A DNA stretch of 64,000 nucleotides, taken from positions 132,489,132 through 132,553,131 of the forward strand of contig NC_067282.1 in the NCBI RefSeq assembly GCF_020740795.1. The letters run 5' to 3'. The position numbers and the translations under genes were made by a program. Below the pieces are notes generated by a model. The model had not been told where the DNA came from. It was given only the letters and a program-made list of their open reading frames with translations, and did no database searches. Below, one piece after another: positions 38,901 to 49,000 of this stretch. Source of the stretch: Apus apus (lineage: Eukaryota > Chordata > Aves > Apodiformes > Apodidae). Positions within the stretch are counted from its first letter, which is position 1, and the number at the start of each line of letters is the position of its first letter.

Positions 38901-41900
38901 GAAAACAGGATTTTTGAACAGGATCAAAAAGTTTTAGAGCAAACTGTACATATCATTTATGGTTTAAGACCACAACTCTTGTTATGAAATTACTACTCAC
39001 CTATTGGGATTGGATGCTTGAAGCCCGTTCTCATTTGTTACAATAACTTTGAAACAAGGTTCATTTCCAGGATTTGGTTTCTTTTTAAATTCTTCTTCCA
39101 TTTCTTCATCACCTTCTTCCTCCTCATCCACCTCTTCTACTTGCATTATACCGAAGTAGTCTCCAGCATCAAATATCTGAGATTGAAAGTGCACAAAATA
39201 TCAAGAAGTTTGTTGAGGCAGTACCCTGATTTGCATAATGCAACACTGGAAGGCACTTACAGACAATTCTGGCCCGCAACTCAATTAAAATTGGCATTCT
39301 AAACTTAACAGTAAAATGAATAATGGTATTTATTCTTTCACATTCTAATAGAGATGTTTGTTTGGGAAGTTTCTTTAGTTAATATTGGCAGGAAGCTTTG
39401 TTGGTTTCTTTGGATGATCATCTAGTTTATCTGCTAGTTTATCTCACACAGAATTCTAGAAGCTGAAAACAGAATATCTTTGCTAAAATCAGCAATTTAA
39501 GACCTGCAAAAGCAAGTATATCCAGACTACACAACCGTACTGAAGTACATTAAGGCCCCTGAAGAAAGAGAGCTTTTATCACTCATGTTTTGAAAAAGTC
39601 AAGAAATCTCAGCATGTTTCCCCCTTCTCTTCTTTCCCTCAACAAGGAACTGACCATGTTCACTCACCTCTGGATGAGTTGGGAGGTTCCTCAGAGTGCT
39701 GCAATTTAAGGTCTATACACTTTCCTCTACTGATGTGCTGAAAGGGATTTGTTTGCATTCTTGCCTACTCCAGACAACTCCTTGATCTAGAACCTACATA
39801 AATTAAGTAGGTCACTACAAAAGGTTCCTATCAAAAACTTGGCAAATGGTTGGTTTGCATATCTTTTGCAAAACCACAACTCTGCTAGCAACTTTCAAGA
39901 TTTCAAACTGAGCAGGTGCTTTTAAAAAGAAAGAAATGTGTAAAATCTCAGAAAACTTTTCAAATGTTTTCAGAGGGGGTTATTTCATTAAGTCGCTGAC
40001 AATGAATCAGGCAGGAGCAAACAAATCCTTTGTCTCAATCTAATCTCACCAGAAAGTACCAGGAAGACCTAAAATTGTGACCTCTAGAGTTACTGATTTA
40101 ACATGTCAAGCACAGGTTCACCTAGCCTCTGATGCCACATTATTAGAAGTCATTACTTCCAGATATTGACAACGTATTAGCTGTATAGTTCCAGAGGTAG
40201 TGACAAGCTTTTATTTGTTCAAGTGAGCATTACTTGAGGATAATTATTTCTGTTGAGCCTCAATAAGGAGGGGAAGAAATCAACTCCACAACTGTAAAGC
40301 AAGGCCACCTAGAGAAATGACACAGCTGCCCAACGACAGCTAGCAAGGGAGGAACACAGTGAGGAAACACCACCTCCTTCAGACCTTAAGCCACAGTATG
40401 ATACCATAGACCAGATTCGAGCGAAGTACCTTAAACTACTTTCTCAGGATCTGGGGTTGGCATTTTCCTTTGGGCTGGGGGTAAGAAAAAGACACTGCCA
40501 ACAATGTGTTGGCAAAGTCGCCATAGACATTCTTCTGAAGGTAAAGAAAATTACTTTCTCAACAACCTCACTGGAGATTAAAAATACACCTATTCTTAAA
40601 AATTAGAAACTAACTTAATATCATCTGCTTCAGCAGGCATCAAAACAGATAGCAAATCTAATTTATTCTTAGTTTTCCAGTTTTGCTAGAAGAGGATAAC
40701 ATTACTGAACAGTAACTAGTATCATGACCTCTTGCTGTTTCTTACATGAGTAACCACCACCATTTATTTAGGTACATGCAACCCAAGCAGAGACAATTCG
40801 TAGCCATTCTAAGCTGAGGTAACCACAGGCATGTCTCAACAAAAGGAAGAGTCCCTCCTTGTGCAGCTGTCAATGGTGCTTACAATTTTTATTCATCAGG
40901 TTAGCTCCCAGCTAACCCTGGAATCAGCTCCCTGATACGGCTCACCTCACAAGTGCAAAACTCAGTCCATGACAAGCGTGTGCATCAGAGCACACACATT
41001 TCACTCCTCCTTGAAGTGGTGCTGGATCAAGAGGTGTCCTCATCAAGGTAATTAGCTAGCAGAAGAAAGAGCAGCTAAGTGACTAGCAGTCATTAGAAAA
41101 CTAAAACCACAATGTGATTCACTAGAGTCCACTTCACACCTGCTACCGTACAGCACTATGTATGCTTTCAACACTTGACATTTTGTCTGAAAGAGTGTGT
41201 AAGAGCGGGGATTCTGTGATGTGAGCCAGCTAGTGACTCAGAGATTAGCCTTCACTTGCCACAGGTTCCACCCATTCACCGAACATCCATGATGAATGTT
41301 AATATCAAGTCTTTCTACAACTAAGGGAAGGTGTTTGCTTTATATTTTATTAAGTATCAACACAGAACTTAAAAATGAAGGAACTCCAGATCTTCTAAGA
41401 CAAACTTGTGACCTCTCCCTCCAATACAGCATCAGTTGCATGAGACTGTAGCAGTTGCAGTCAGCAAAAACTCTACTTTTAATACCTTTTTGGTATTTTA
41501 AGCAAGAATAAATAATATCCTTGAGGATTTATAACATTTAAAAAGTTAACTGGGTGTATTTCTCATCTGAAGCAATCATGCTTCTTGGAACAGCAACTCA
41601 AGAACAACTTAACCAGTGTTTTTTTGTGAGTTTTTTTGTTGTTCGTTGAAATTTGTAATTGGCAATGCAAACAGTTCAGTAGTGAACTGACAGGTTTGGC
41701 AGAAGTGCCTGGTTTGCAGTGTGTACACAGCCTGTTGAGGTGGACGCAACACTGTTGTCCTCCTCTCTCCCTCCCTTTGAGAGGGTCTGTCACACTGTAA
41801 AACTACTAATGCAGCCACTCCATAAAAGACATCTTTAGCTACTTAAGAACAAAACAGCTGGGTAAGATCATGCCACCAATTTGAAAAGTATAACATCTTC

Positions 41901-44900
41901 CTTGAAACAGAATAGGTAGAGCTTGCATTAAGTACCCCAGCAGAGTAACAGACTCTAGAAGACAGCAAAAAACATGCATTTCAGTGGCACAACTCTTTGA
42001 AAGTAAAACATGCTTGGGCAAAATCACTCCTTCTTAAACTCAGGTGCAGTTCCAACTGAACAAACGTAATGAACCAGAGAATGTGATAGCAAAGCAGGCA
42101 CATGTCATGACAACTACCACACACAGGGATCTTGAACAAATTACTTTTAGGCACTATGCAAACTGCTTTGAAGGCCTCAGGTAGAGTCTGAGCAAGAGCC
42201 TGTCCTCTCCTGTTCTGAAGCTTAAGTCTAGTAGTATTGAACATGCTGCATTCCTCCTAGTCATTAATTAAAAGCCTTCATTTCTAACCAGGATGAAACA
42301 CTATGTAGCCCTTTGCCAGCGACATCTTGGGGCCACATATATCATGCTGCAATACTCAGAAGCCTGCCACGTAACTTAGCATATGACTGGAAGAGAAAAA
42401 AAACAACAATACTATTAATAAAATTGGATGCATTTCCCAGGCTTATAACCAGACTACGCACGGTTTCTCCAGTAACAGAAGAAACAATTGTTACATTGGA
42501 ATCAGAATTTTTGTGTTTAGAGTAAATTATTACACATGTATGTGTTTTGTTTTTCAAGTTTCTGCCAAAAATGCAGAAAAGCTTCCTTCCCAACAGACAT
42601 GTATGCCAAATGCAAACCAAATAAATAAAAACAGGTTTCTTGATCTAATAGAGATACCATGTTTTGAACAAGCAAACCAATTTAATTCATGGTTACATAA
42701 TGCTCTCAGAAGGAAAAGTGCCCCAGCAGATCTCAAGATAAATGGGAAAAAAACAACCCTCCACTTCTCTTGCAGGCTTTAACGTACACATAGGAGGGTG
42801 ACTGCATTTATTCTGTATGTTGAAGCATGTGTCTGTGGTGGAAAACAGCTGCCTGGGCTGGGTTCTAGAGGTACTGATGTAAAAGAGATTTTTATCTGTA
42901 TTATGGATGCAAATATTCCAAGTTCAATGTTAGAAAGTTCTAATCTTTGCAACAGGTTAGGACAAATGAAAAAATCCTCCTACCTTCACACATGAAGCAA
43001 GGAAACTCATTTCAAGCTCCAGGTTGCACTTTTTTTTTTCCTTATTTTTTTCTCCAGTTATTCTTTATTATGCATACTCCCAAAATATTGTCACCCTTTC
43101 TCTTCACCTCCTTTGCTTTCTTTACTGCTGCTCCTCCAGCCACTCCACATTATCCAGTTCTAAGTAAGGTACTGTAGCTCTCTACCTCCTCAAGAGCTCA
43201 TCCCATTCCTCACAGCAATTTTCTCTGGACAGTCCCTTCTTCTCCATGACCTTCTGCCCTTCTTCTAGATAACAGCCAGAAGCTGCAACAGTGGAGACAA
43301 GCACCATCAGCGGTCTAATTTATCTTCCTAAGCACATTGAAATAATTAAATCTCTCTCTCCACACACACTGGAACACTTATTACAAAAGAACACACCCAG
43401 CCACTGCTGGAAGCAAAATGAAACAGAAGGAGCTGCCTGCCACCTTAGGGCATGTGCTTTCTTCATCCACCCTTTCTCCATCCCAGCCTCTGTAAAAGGA
43501 TCAGGACTAGGGTCTCCTCACTCTATCTTACCTTTTAAATTTCACACACCCCCCAACAAAGTTGGTAACGTGCAAGGGTTTCAGCCACAGAACACAAACC
43601 TTAAGTCTGCATTATGTCACAGGACAATTCCAAAGTTTGCCAGCTACCTCCAGCTTCATAACACTGGTATATAGCAATGCAACAGCTTGCAACTTTGAGT
43701 TTCCTTATAATCTTTATACTGTCCTCTGTGTCACTGTGTTCCAGTACATCCCTTTTCACTCCTTCCTATTTAAGTACAGCAGAAGATATGCCCTTCTCCA
43801 AGTTACTTGCACACATGCTTGTTGAGAGAGGTATAATACAACAGGGAGTTTGTGACTGGGGATATGTTTGAGTCAACGTAGATTTATTTTCTCTGTTACA
43901 CACACATATTCCAGTTATTAGCAGTACCAGACACACAACAGTTGGAAAACAGCAGCAACATAGTTGGACCCTTCCTGACTGTATGTGCTATAAACACTCA
44001 GATTATTTCATGACTTGCTATGACTCCATGTTGTCCCAACTTTAAAGTTGAGACAGGGAAAAGAATAATTAAAGTAAGTAGAAATTAGTTTACTTTGTAC
44101 ATGTGTGTTAAACTACAGTCCCCTCTCTTTCCCCACTGACCTACACCTCCTGCTCAAACTTATCCCATCTTGCTTGCTTCTCCACTGCTCATCACACCCT
44201 CCTGCACCCCATGGCTAGTTTTCTTTTCTCCTCCTACCTTGAGGTTCCCATCAGATCTCTTTTTCTCTCCAGGACTGAAAGTTCACCTCATTCTTATTTC
44301 CTTCTTCAGGTAAACTCCTCCAGACTCCCTGGAGCACCCTCAAGTCTCCAGACAACTAGTTTCAGGTTGTGTCTCTTTCCTGCCTCAGTTTCTAGTTTCT
44401 TTACTGCAACAAATCCAAGACTGCTTTCCTCACCCCTGAGGATGGCTATGTGCAAAAATGAAAAGAAAAAAAAAATAAAAATCCAAATGCAGACTGTATC
44501 TTTACAAGCTCTTTATCCACAATGACTCCTTTCCTCAACTTCTCATCACAGATCTCCAGGGATCAAGAGGATGGTTGCTAAAAATATCAGTGAAAAGGGA
44601 TTATCCATTCTGGAGTGTGCCTGTGCTCCCATTCTCCTTTTAGCTCAAGGCCAGGACCAGAAACTCCTGGTATGAGCTTCAGCTGAAACACACCCAGCCC
44701 CTGCAAAGGGATGGTCTCTATGCTGCCAGGGCAAGGCTATGACAGGGGAACTCAAAAAGGCTCACAAAGATCAATGTCCCCAAAATTTATGTAACTGCAT
44801 CTGAGTGGGGATTCTGCAAAAGCTTAGAACTTGCCCAAAACTGGGCCTGAAAAAGACATACAGCACTGTTGTTCTGAAACGCTCTACAGGCAGCCCTCAC

Positions 44901-45834
44901 ACTGTGACTGTTTTAGCTATTGCCAGAAGGTTTTTCTATCACTATCACCAGTCTCTGCAAGAGATGAACGACTTTTCCTCAGATCGGGAATAAATAATCA
45001 AAGCAACAGGACAAAGCCACTCCAGAACACATCCAGAGAGAAGCAACTCATGCATACACAAGATGAGCTGATAGAGTTAGCCCTGCACTGTTATGAATGA
45101 CTGATAACAGGGTAGACCCATGTGGAAGTGATGAGAACAGAGGGAAAAAAAAAAAGATCGGATAAAAGTCAAGCCAAACCATAACACAACAACACATGAC
45201 AACATCTTAACTTTACTACTACCACTGTTGCTTTTCTCAATTCCTCTTTGGTAAAAAGGTCTGAATGCCTTAGCACGTATCCATCAATGCTCTCCAACAC
45301 TGGATCTCCAGTTACCAGAATCCCCAAACGCTTTCAAGCTCTACGCTGACAACAATAAGACGAAATGAGATACACACAATACACCTAATCTCTTTTACAG
45401 TCTCAAGCTGCAGTAACACGACCGGGACGAAGCTTCTCCCACCCTCCCCTACAGAGCAACCTCTTGGCTCTCTCCTTCACCCCGGCTGCCAGAGGGGGAC
45501 CCGCTCCCCCGGAGCGCGTCAGGAGAGCCCCCCACCCTCCCCTCACCGTGGCGGGGCTGCTTCCCACCCAAGAAAGGGAGGAGAAGGGTCCCTACGCCCT
45601 GCCACGGATGTCCAGGGAAGCCTCTACGGCGGGAAGCACCGCGGGAGGCCAGGGGCGGGGGAACCGAGCTTCCCTCCGCGCCGTTCCCAGCGGCACCAGC
45701 CCACAGCCACCCACCTCGCCGCGCAGCTTGCGGCACAGGCTCTCCCAGTAGAGCGTCGGGACCCTGGAGGCGCGGAGGGCAGCACCGTGCAGGGCCAGGA
45801 AGGCCGCCAGTTCCTCCTCCGTGTCCCCCGACAT
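17842..45834 (-). CDS. TTLL12: Tubulin tyrosine ligase-like protein 12 (14 coding exons)
   Basis: TTLL12 combines an N-terminal SET-like region with a C-terminal TTL (ATP-grasp-like) domain. It is cytosolic and, in mammals, has no demonstrated ligase activity; roles in histone H4K20 methylation/microtubule states and in damping RIG-I/MAVS signalling are reported. Fourteen coding exons with consistent GT-AG borders and phases give 627 aa (human 644, also 14 exons). Most of the shortfall is the N-terminus, since exon 1 encodes 40 aa against about 59 in human. Landmarks are an acidic tract (about 54-69), [13 protein letters not shown] and [16 protein letters not shown] in the SET-like part, then [50 protein letters not shown] and [10 protein letters not shown] in the TTL part. 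It is transcribed from the CpG island at 45.5-46.0 kb and converges with TSPO. Confidence 0.97.
19219..19357 (-). CDS. TTLL12: TTLL12 exon 13 (residues 532-577, plus part of 578)
   Basis: The exon encodes [20 protein letters not shown] and [19 protein letters not shown], and ends phase 1 before GTGAGA. Confidence 0.96.
19358..21577 (-). other. TTLL12: TTLL12 intron 12
   Basis: About 2.2 kb of AT-rich intron with no recognised repeat family. It holds a short perfect palindrome (19650-19679) reported separately. Confidence 0.7.
19650..19679. repeat. Short perfect inverted repeat (11-bp arms, 8-base loop)
   Basis: ACTGTATACTG at 19650-19660 is matched by CAGTATACAGT at 19669-19679. It lies in TTLL12 intron 12. 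The stem is too short for a usual pre-miRNA and its function is unknown. Confidence 0.7.
21578..21646 (-). CDS. TTLL12: TTLL12 exon 12 (residues 509-531)
   Basis: This 69-bp exon, in phase 0 at both ends, encodes [20 protein letters not shown]. It matches human [20 protein letters not shown]. Confidence 0.95.
22085..22166 (-). CDS. TTLL12: TTLL12 exon 11 (residues 481-508)
   Basis: The 82-bp exon encodes [19 protein letters not shown] and ends phase 0 at AAACAG before GTAGGC. The intron separating it from exon 10 is only 86 bp. Confidence 0.95.
22253..22404 (-). CDS. TTLL12: TTLL12 exon 10 (residues 431-480, plus part of 481)
   Basis: The exon encodes [39 protein letters not shown] and VFWLRFSN, the central TTL-family strand block. 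It ends phase 2 before GTAATT. Confidence 0.96.
23190..23301 (-). CDS. TTLL12: TTLL12 exon 9 (residues 393-430)
   Basis: The exon encodes [20 protein letters not shown] and [10 protein letters not shown], the nucleotide-binding part of the TTL fold, and ends phase 0 before GTAAGA. Its acceptor polypyrimidine tract is a (TC)n microsatellite on the minus strand. Confidence 0.96.
23304..23329. repeat. (GA)n microsatellite forming the TTLL12 exon 9 polypyrimidine tract
   Basis: A nearly pure GA tract on the plus strand is directly next to the exon 9 acceptor AG at 23303-23302. In the TTLL12 transcript it reads as (UC)n and serves as the polypyrimidine tract. Confidence 0.85.
24793..24987 (-). 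CDS. TTLL12: TTLL12 exon 8 (residues 328-392, plus part of 393)
   Basis: The exon encodes [39 protein letters not shown] and [12 protein letters not shown], all nearly identical to mammals. It is phase 2 at both ends. The intron to exon 7 is only 109 bp. Confidence 0.96.
25097..25213 (-). CDS. TTLL12: TTLL12 exon 7 (residues 289-327, plus part of 328)
   Basis: The exon follows TTCTAG and encodes [19 protein letters not shown] and [13 protein letters not shown]. It is phase 2 at both ends; the donor is GTTGCG. Confidence 0.95.
   Translation of the reverse strand, partial: GFHRHSASPQQPDTSQICIHRQRGRSRHPLQLLTLQRL
25214..31124 (-). other. TTLL12: TTLL12 intron 6
   Basis: About 5.9 kb, AT-rich, with no recognised exon or repeat family. 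A patch of higher GC at about 29740-30010 stands out from its surroundings and is not explained. Confidence 0.6.
31125..31201 (-). CDS. TTLL12: TTLL12 exon 6 (residues 264-288, plus part of 289)
   Basis: This short exon encodes [18 protein letters not shown] and ends phase 2 before GTACGT. Human has ILEENKEKLPLDINPVV here. Its acceptor is preceded by an almost pure 15-base T tract on the minus strand. Confidence 0.93.
31202..34324 (-). other. TTLL12: TTLL12 intron 5
   Basis: About 3.1 kb of AT-rich intron. The only recognised element is a small CR1 fragment at 33870-33933. Confidence 0.65.
33870..33933 (+). mobile_element. CR1 LINE, short 3' end fragment
   Basis: The stretch has the CR1 3' terminal signature in plus orientation: GGCTGGACCAGATGATCC, then GAGGTCCCTTCCAACC, then a decayed TTCTATGA-type terminal repeat. 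Only about 65 bp remain and divergence is moderate. Confidence 0.85.
34325..34458 (-). CDS. TTLL12: TTLL12 exon 5 (residues 219-263)
   Basis: The exon follows CTGCAG and encodes [29 protein letters not shown] and [10 protein letters not shown]. It ends phase 0 before GTAAAA. Confidence 0.96.
35093..35252 (-). CDS. TTLL12: TTLL12 exon 4 (residues 166-218, plus part of 219)
   Basis: The exon follows TACAG and encodes [20 protein letters not shown] and [20 protein letters not shown]. It ends phase 1 before GTAAGT. Confidence 0.96.
35329..35386. repeat. Imperfect hairpin in TTLL12 intron 3
   Basis: AGCACCTCCTACACCAT at 35329-35345 pairs with ATGGTGAGGAGGTGCT at 35371-35386 across a 25-base loop, with a single bulged base. 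The stem of 16 pairs is shorter than in a standard pre-miRNA; no function is assigned. Confidence 0.6.
36443..37133 (+). mobile_element. Solo LTR of an ERVL-like endogenous retrovirus
   Basis: The 691-bp LTR begins TGTCCTGGTTTGAGCC and ends in GTGACA, with an identical 5-bp target duplication GAGAC on both sides (36438-36442 and 37134-37138). An ATTAAA polyadenylation-type signal lies near 37005, followed by a TC-rich stretch. No internal region remains, so it is a solo LTR formed by LTR-LTR recombination. The 5-bp duplication points to an ERVL-type family. It is antisense to TTLL12. The perfect duplication suggests a moderate to young age. Confidence 0.88.
37143..37341 (-). CDS. TTLL12: TTLL12 exon 3 (residues 99-165)
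   Basis: This 199-bp exon encodes [33 protein letters not shown] and [11 protein letters not shown]. It ends phase 0 at CAAGGG before a GTAAGT donor. A solo LTR begins only nine bases into the following intron. Confidence 0.96.
38637..40134. repeat. Inverted repeat (arms of about 173 bp) flanking TTLL12 exon 2
   Basis: The left arm (38637-38809) and right arm (39961-40134) are reverse complements with about five differences including one single-base indel, roughly 97% identity. The spacer of about 1.15 kb contains TTLL12 exon 2 (39001-39176). The arms end abruptly, with no similarity beyond them, and show no transposon ends that I recognise. It looks like a recent local inverted duplication rather than a named repeat family. 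Confidence 0.95.
39001..39176 (-). CDS. TTLL12: TTLL12 exon 2 (residues 41-98, plus part of 99)
   Basis: The exon follows TCTCAG and ends phase 2 at CCCAATAG before GTGAGT. It encodes [15 protein letters not shown], an acidic run and [14 protein letters not shown]. It is flanked in both introns by arms of a near-perfect inverted repeat (see that entry). Confidence 0.95.
40135..45714 (-). other. TTLL12: TTLL12 intron 1, main part
   Basis: With the sequence at 39177-40134 this forms a 6.5-kb first intron. No exon or repeat family was recognised in this part. It turns GC-rich near 45470 as it enters the CpG island. Confidence 0.65.
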
Positions 45835-46030
45835 GGCCGGTGCCCGCCGCTCCCCGCAGGCCGGAGGATGCCGGGTGTGGGGGGCGGGGCCTGGCGCGGC
45901 GGTTGGGGGCGGCGGTTGGAGGCGGTTGGGGGCGGCCGTTCCCCTCAGGAGGGGCAGGGCGGGGGTCCGGTCACCGCCCCGCCGCGGGAAGCGCCGTCCC
46001 TGCCGGTCCTTTTCGAAGTCGAAGCTTTTA
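45470..46030. promoter_or_regulatory. TTLL12: CpG island promoter of TTLL12
   Basis: CpG-dense GC-rich sequence surrounds the TTLL12 ATG. Just upstream (about 45880-45935) lie several GC boxes of GGGGCGGGG type and about three tandem copies of a GGCGGTTGG-containing unit. No TATA box was seen, which fits a housekeeping-type promoter with dispersed initiation. The start site itself is not visible. Confidence 0.8.
45715..45834 (-). CDS. TTLL12: TTLL12 exon 1 (residues 1-40)
   Basis: The ATG at 45834-45832 sits in a GGCCATG context inside a CpG island. The exon encodes [17 protein letters not shown] through KLRGE and ends phase 0 before GTGGGT. The motif [15 protein letters not shown] and YWESLCRKL align with human FAALHGPALRASGVP and YWGRLLHKL. 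Confidence 0.94.
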
Positions 46031-46039
46031 TTTTATTGA

Positions 46040-49000
46040 ATAATTTCTAAGTGAATCTTGGCATCAGGCCTCTCACAAACGTCTGTCAGTGTGACAGGGA
46101 GGTGTGTTCTTCGCAGCTGCCTGTAGCAGGGAGGTGGCTTCCCAGTTGTTATTGGTTTTTTCCTCGGGTTGCTCAGAAGACATTTCTAAGAAAATCCATT
46201 CCTTCTCAGATTTTGTAGGGAAGAGCCTAAACCCGTTTAACCTGAGGCTCCCTGAACATGACTGGTAGATCTGTTCTCAACTCAGGTGTGGTCACAAAGC
46301 TACAAGAGCAAAAGCAAGGCACCTGGCGCTGGCAGCTGCTTGAAGCGCAGGCTGGGGCTTTGTTGTGCCTGCTGCCGTGGCTAGCTGAGAGCTGCTGCTG
46401 AGGGCACCTGAACTGCTGCTTCTCCAGATTGTCTGCTCCAGGCACTGTGGCAACTGCTTTTCCTGCCAGCCTCTTCCCAAATCAACCTGGGATCTGAGCA
46501 ACGCTGCTCCTGCTGGCAGCACGTTACCGTGCTGGGAGGGCCCTACAGTCCTGGAAGTGACTAGGGCAGGTTCTAGAAACAGGTATGTAGGGTCAGCAGC
46601 TGGTCAAGAAAGCCTCAAATTAATAGAGTGCAGTCAGTGGATAACGTACATGCATGCCATGTTGAAGAAACACCTCTTTGCTCACTGTCCTATCTGGAGT
46701 TGCTGGACTGGTGTCCAATATAACTACCCAGAGCAGCAATCCCTCTCTCCACATAGAATCACAGACTGGTTGGGGTAGGAAAGGCACCTTAAAGATCATC
46801 TAGATCCAACCCCCAGGCCGTGAGCAAGGACACCTCCCACTGGACCAGGTTGCTCAAAGCCCTATCCAACATATCAGAGTTATCAAGGGCAGGGTCTACA
46901 AAGTGCTGCAATAGTTTGGCCAGGCACAGGGACAAATAAAAATTATGCCTACGTGCTGTAGCTGCACATCATTGTTCTGCAGCTGAAGACCTAGCACAAT
47001 CTGCAGGTTGGGTATCTGAATAGTAAATGCAGGCAAATCTTCCTTTTTTGCCTGAGCCTGTGTCTGCCTCACCCTGTGCTGTGTTCCCACACTTGCCCAG
47101 CATAAAGGCTTTACTAGGCTCTTACTAAGGAGACCTACCTGATTAAATAGCCAGAGATCAAAAAATAGTTGTATTTCCAGTGTTCCTTGACTGGGTTGCT
47201 GCCATGCTACTGTGAGTTCGGGGACATTTTTGCTAATATTGTGGTTTGGAGAAGGAGGCTGTGGTGGTGATCTTGCTCTAGTTTTATAAAATGTGGAAAT
47301 CAGATCACTTGCCACTCCTCATGGGGATCCTGCTTACCAAAGAGGTTCCCAGTGCCACCCTTCCCTCATTTCTGTTTTTGCCATTGACTCAATACCTGGT
47401 GGCATGTTATATATACACGCATGATACAGTTTTGTGCAGTCTATGTCAAGGATATCAAGTTAAACAACTTGTTTTTTTGCATAGATTTTCCTCGCTACAC
47501 TAAATGTTGTCTCCAGTTGGGAAGTCAGGAGTGTTTACTGCTGCTAATTTGAACTGGTTGATTGTTTGCTTCTTTTTTTGGCAGCTGACGCCATAAAAAT
47601 AAGAAAGTTCCCAGAAAATACATAATAATTTTATAGTGAAGTCAAACTTTTTAATTATCTAAAAAAAAAAAAAAAAGTCAGTCTTTTTTCCCCTAGACAG
47701 ACCAAGTAAGAAAAGTGGGATGTATTTTCATTTCTTTGTTCAGTAGTGCCACACTGATCATGCCCTCTCCAGAGGTAAGGGGAACATGATCCTGCTCCAA
47801 CATGAGATTTACATAATGGGTGTTCTCAAGTGTAGGCAGGTGCATTTTCAGTCCTTGTTTACACTTCCACTTCAGTTTGGGTAGGAGTTCTGGCCACTAG
47901 CCACCTGTCTCTGGTTCCAGGCTGTTTGGGTGAGCTTGCAGGTCTGGGGGCAGGCTACACTGCTGCTGATAAACTCCAAAGAGTAATAAAACACAGGCAG
48001 AATCACTGGGGTTGGGAGTAATTAAGACCCTGAGACACTGAAGCAACTCTTAGTGGGCTATTCCCTGACTTTGTCCCACAGTTACCTAATGTGATCTTAT
48101 CCAGCTGCTGTCTTTGGCAGCCTACCCCACTTTTTTTTAATGGTTTGCCACAACAGGAATAATTCCTGGAGCAGGAACCTGAGTCCAGAGCTCACCACTC
48201 TCTGTTCACTGCTTCAGCTGCCAGCTGCATAGTGAGGCTTTCAGGAGCTGTCATCATTCCCACTCTATGGCATAGATTAGAGATGTAACCCAGAGATACC
48301 ACTGTCAGCCTCTCATTATGAAAGCAGGTATTTGTGGATAATCTTTGTAAAGAAAAAGTTACCACAGTGTGTTATTCTTATTGTTTTGTTAGGAAGAGTG
48401 ACTAATTTACAGTGTCTGAACAATGCAGTCCTTACTCAGGCAAAGTGCTTGTTAAATTTAATGGGTAACTTTACATAGGTATTTGCAGAGAATGCAACAA
48501 ACTCTCAGCAAGGCTGAGCTTACTAGCACTACCCCAGTCTAAAATAAGAGGATTTAGGTTTCTGGCACTGTTTTAGGGGGCCAGACCCTGCAGCCATGGT
48601 GCCTCTCTGTCACAGCAGTCCCAATGACTTACCCATCACTACCTCAGTTGGTTCCTGACCTGTAGCAGCAATTTATCATGCATTAGCATATGTGAAGCAG
48701 CATTTGCCACCAACAAACACAAGAGTTTTACAAAGTTTTGTGAGCCTGGCAGTTTCGGGCTTTCTTCCAAATGTTTATGGCTATCTGATCCCAATAAATC
48801 TCACATGCATTCCCCACTTGATTTTCCTGTTGTTCCATGTGAGAACCTTCCTCCTTGGCATCATATAATGGAAACCTTCTCAGGAGGAGAGGTAGCAATG
48901 AAAGAGGCAGAAGAGACCCTTAACATAATAATAAAAAAGAGATGAGGGGACATATTTATGGTGCATTTTACAATAAATGCTGTAATTTGTTATCAATGAA

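Noticed and set aside
43291-43674. 127-codon plus-strand frame in TTLL12 intron 1
   Set aside because: Antisense to the gene, no domain, low-complexity composition typical of intron.
46896-47315. 139-codon minus-strand frame
   Set aside because: It starts at GTG, has no recognisable domain or splice context, and reads as chance coding.
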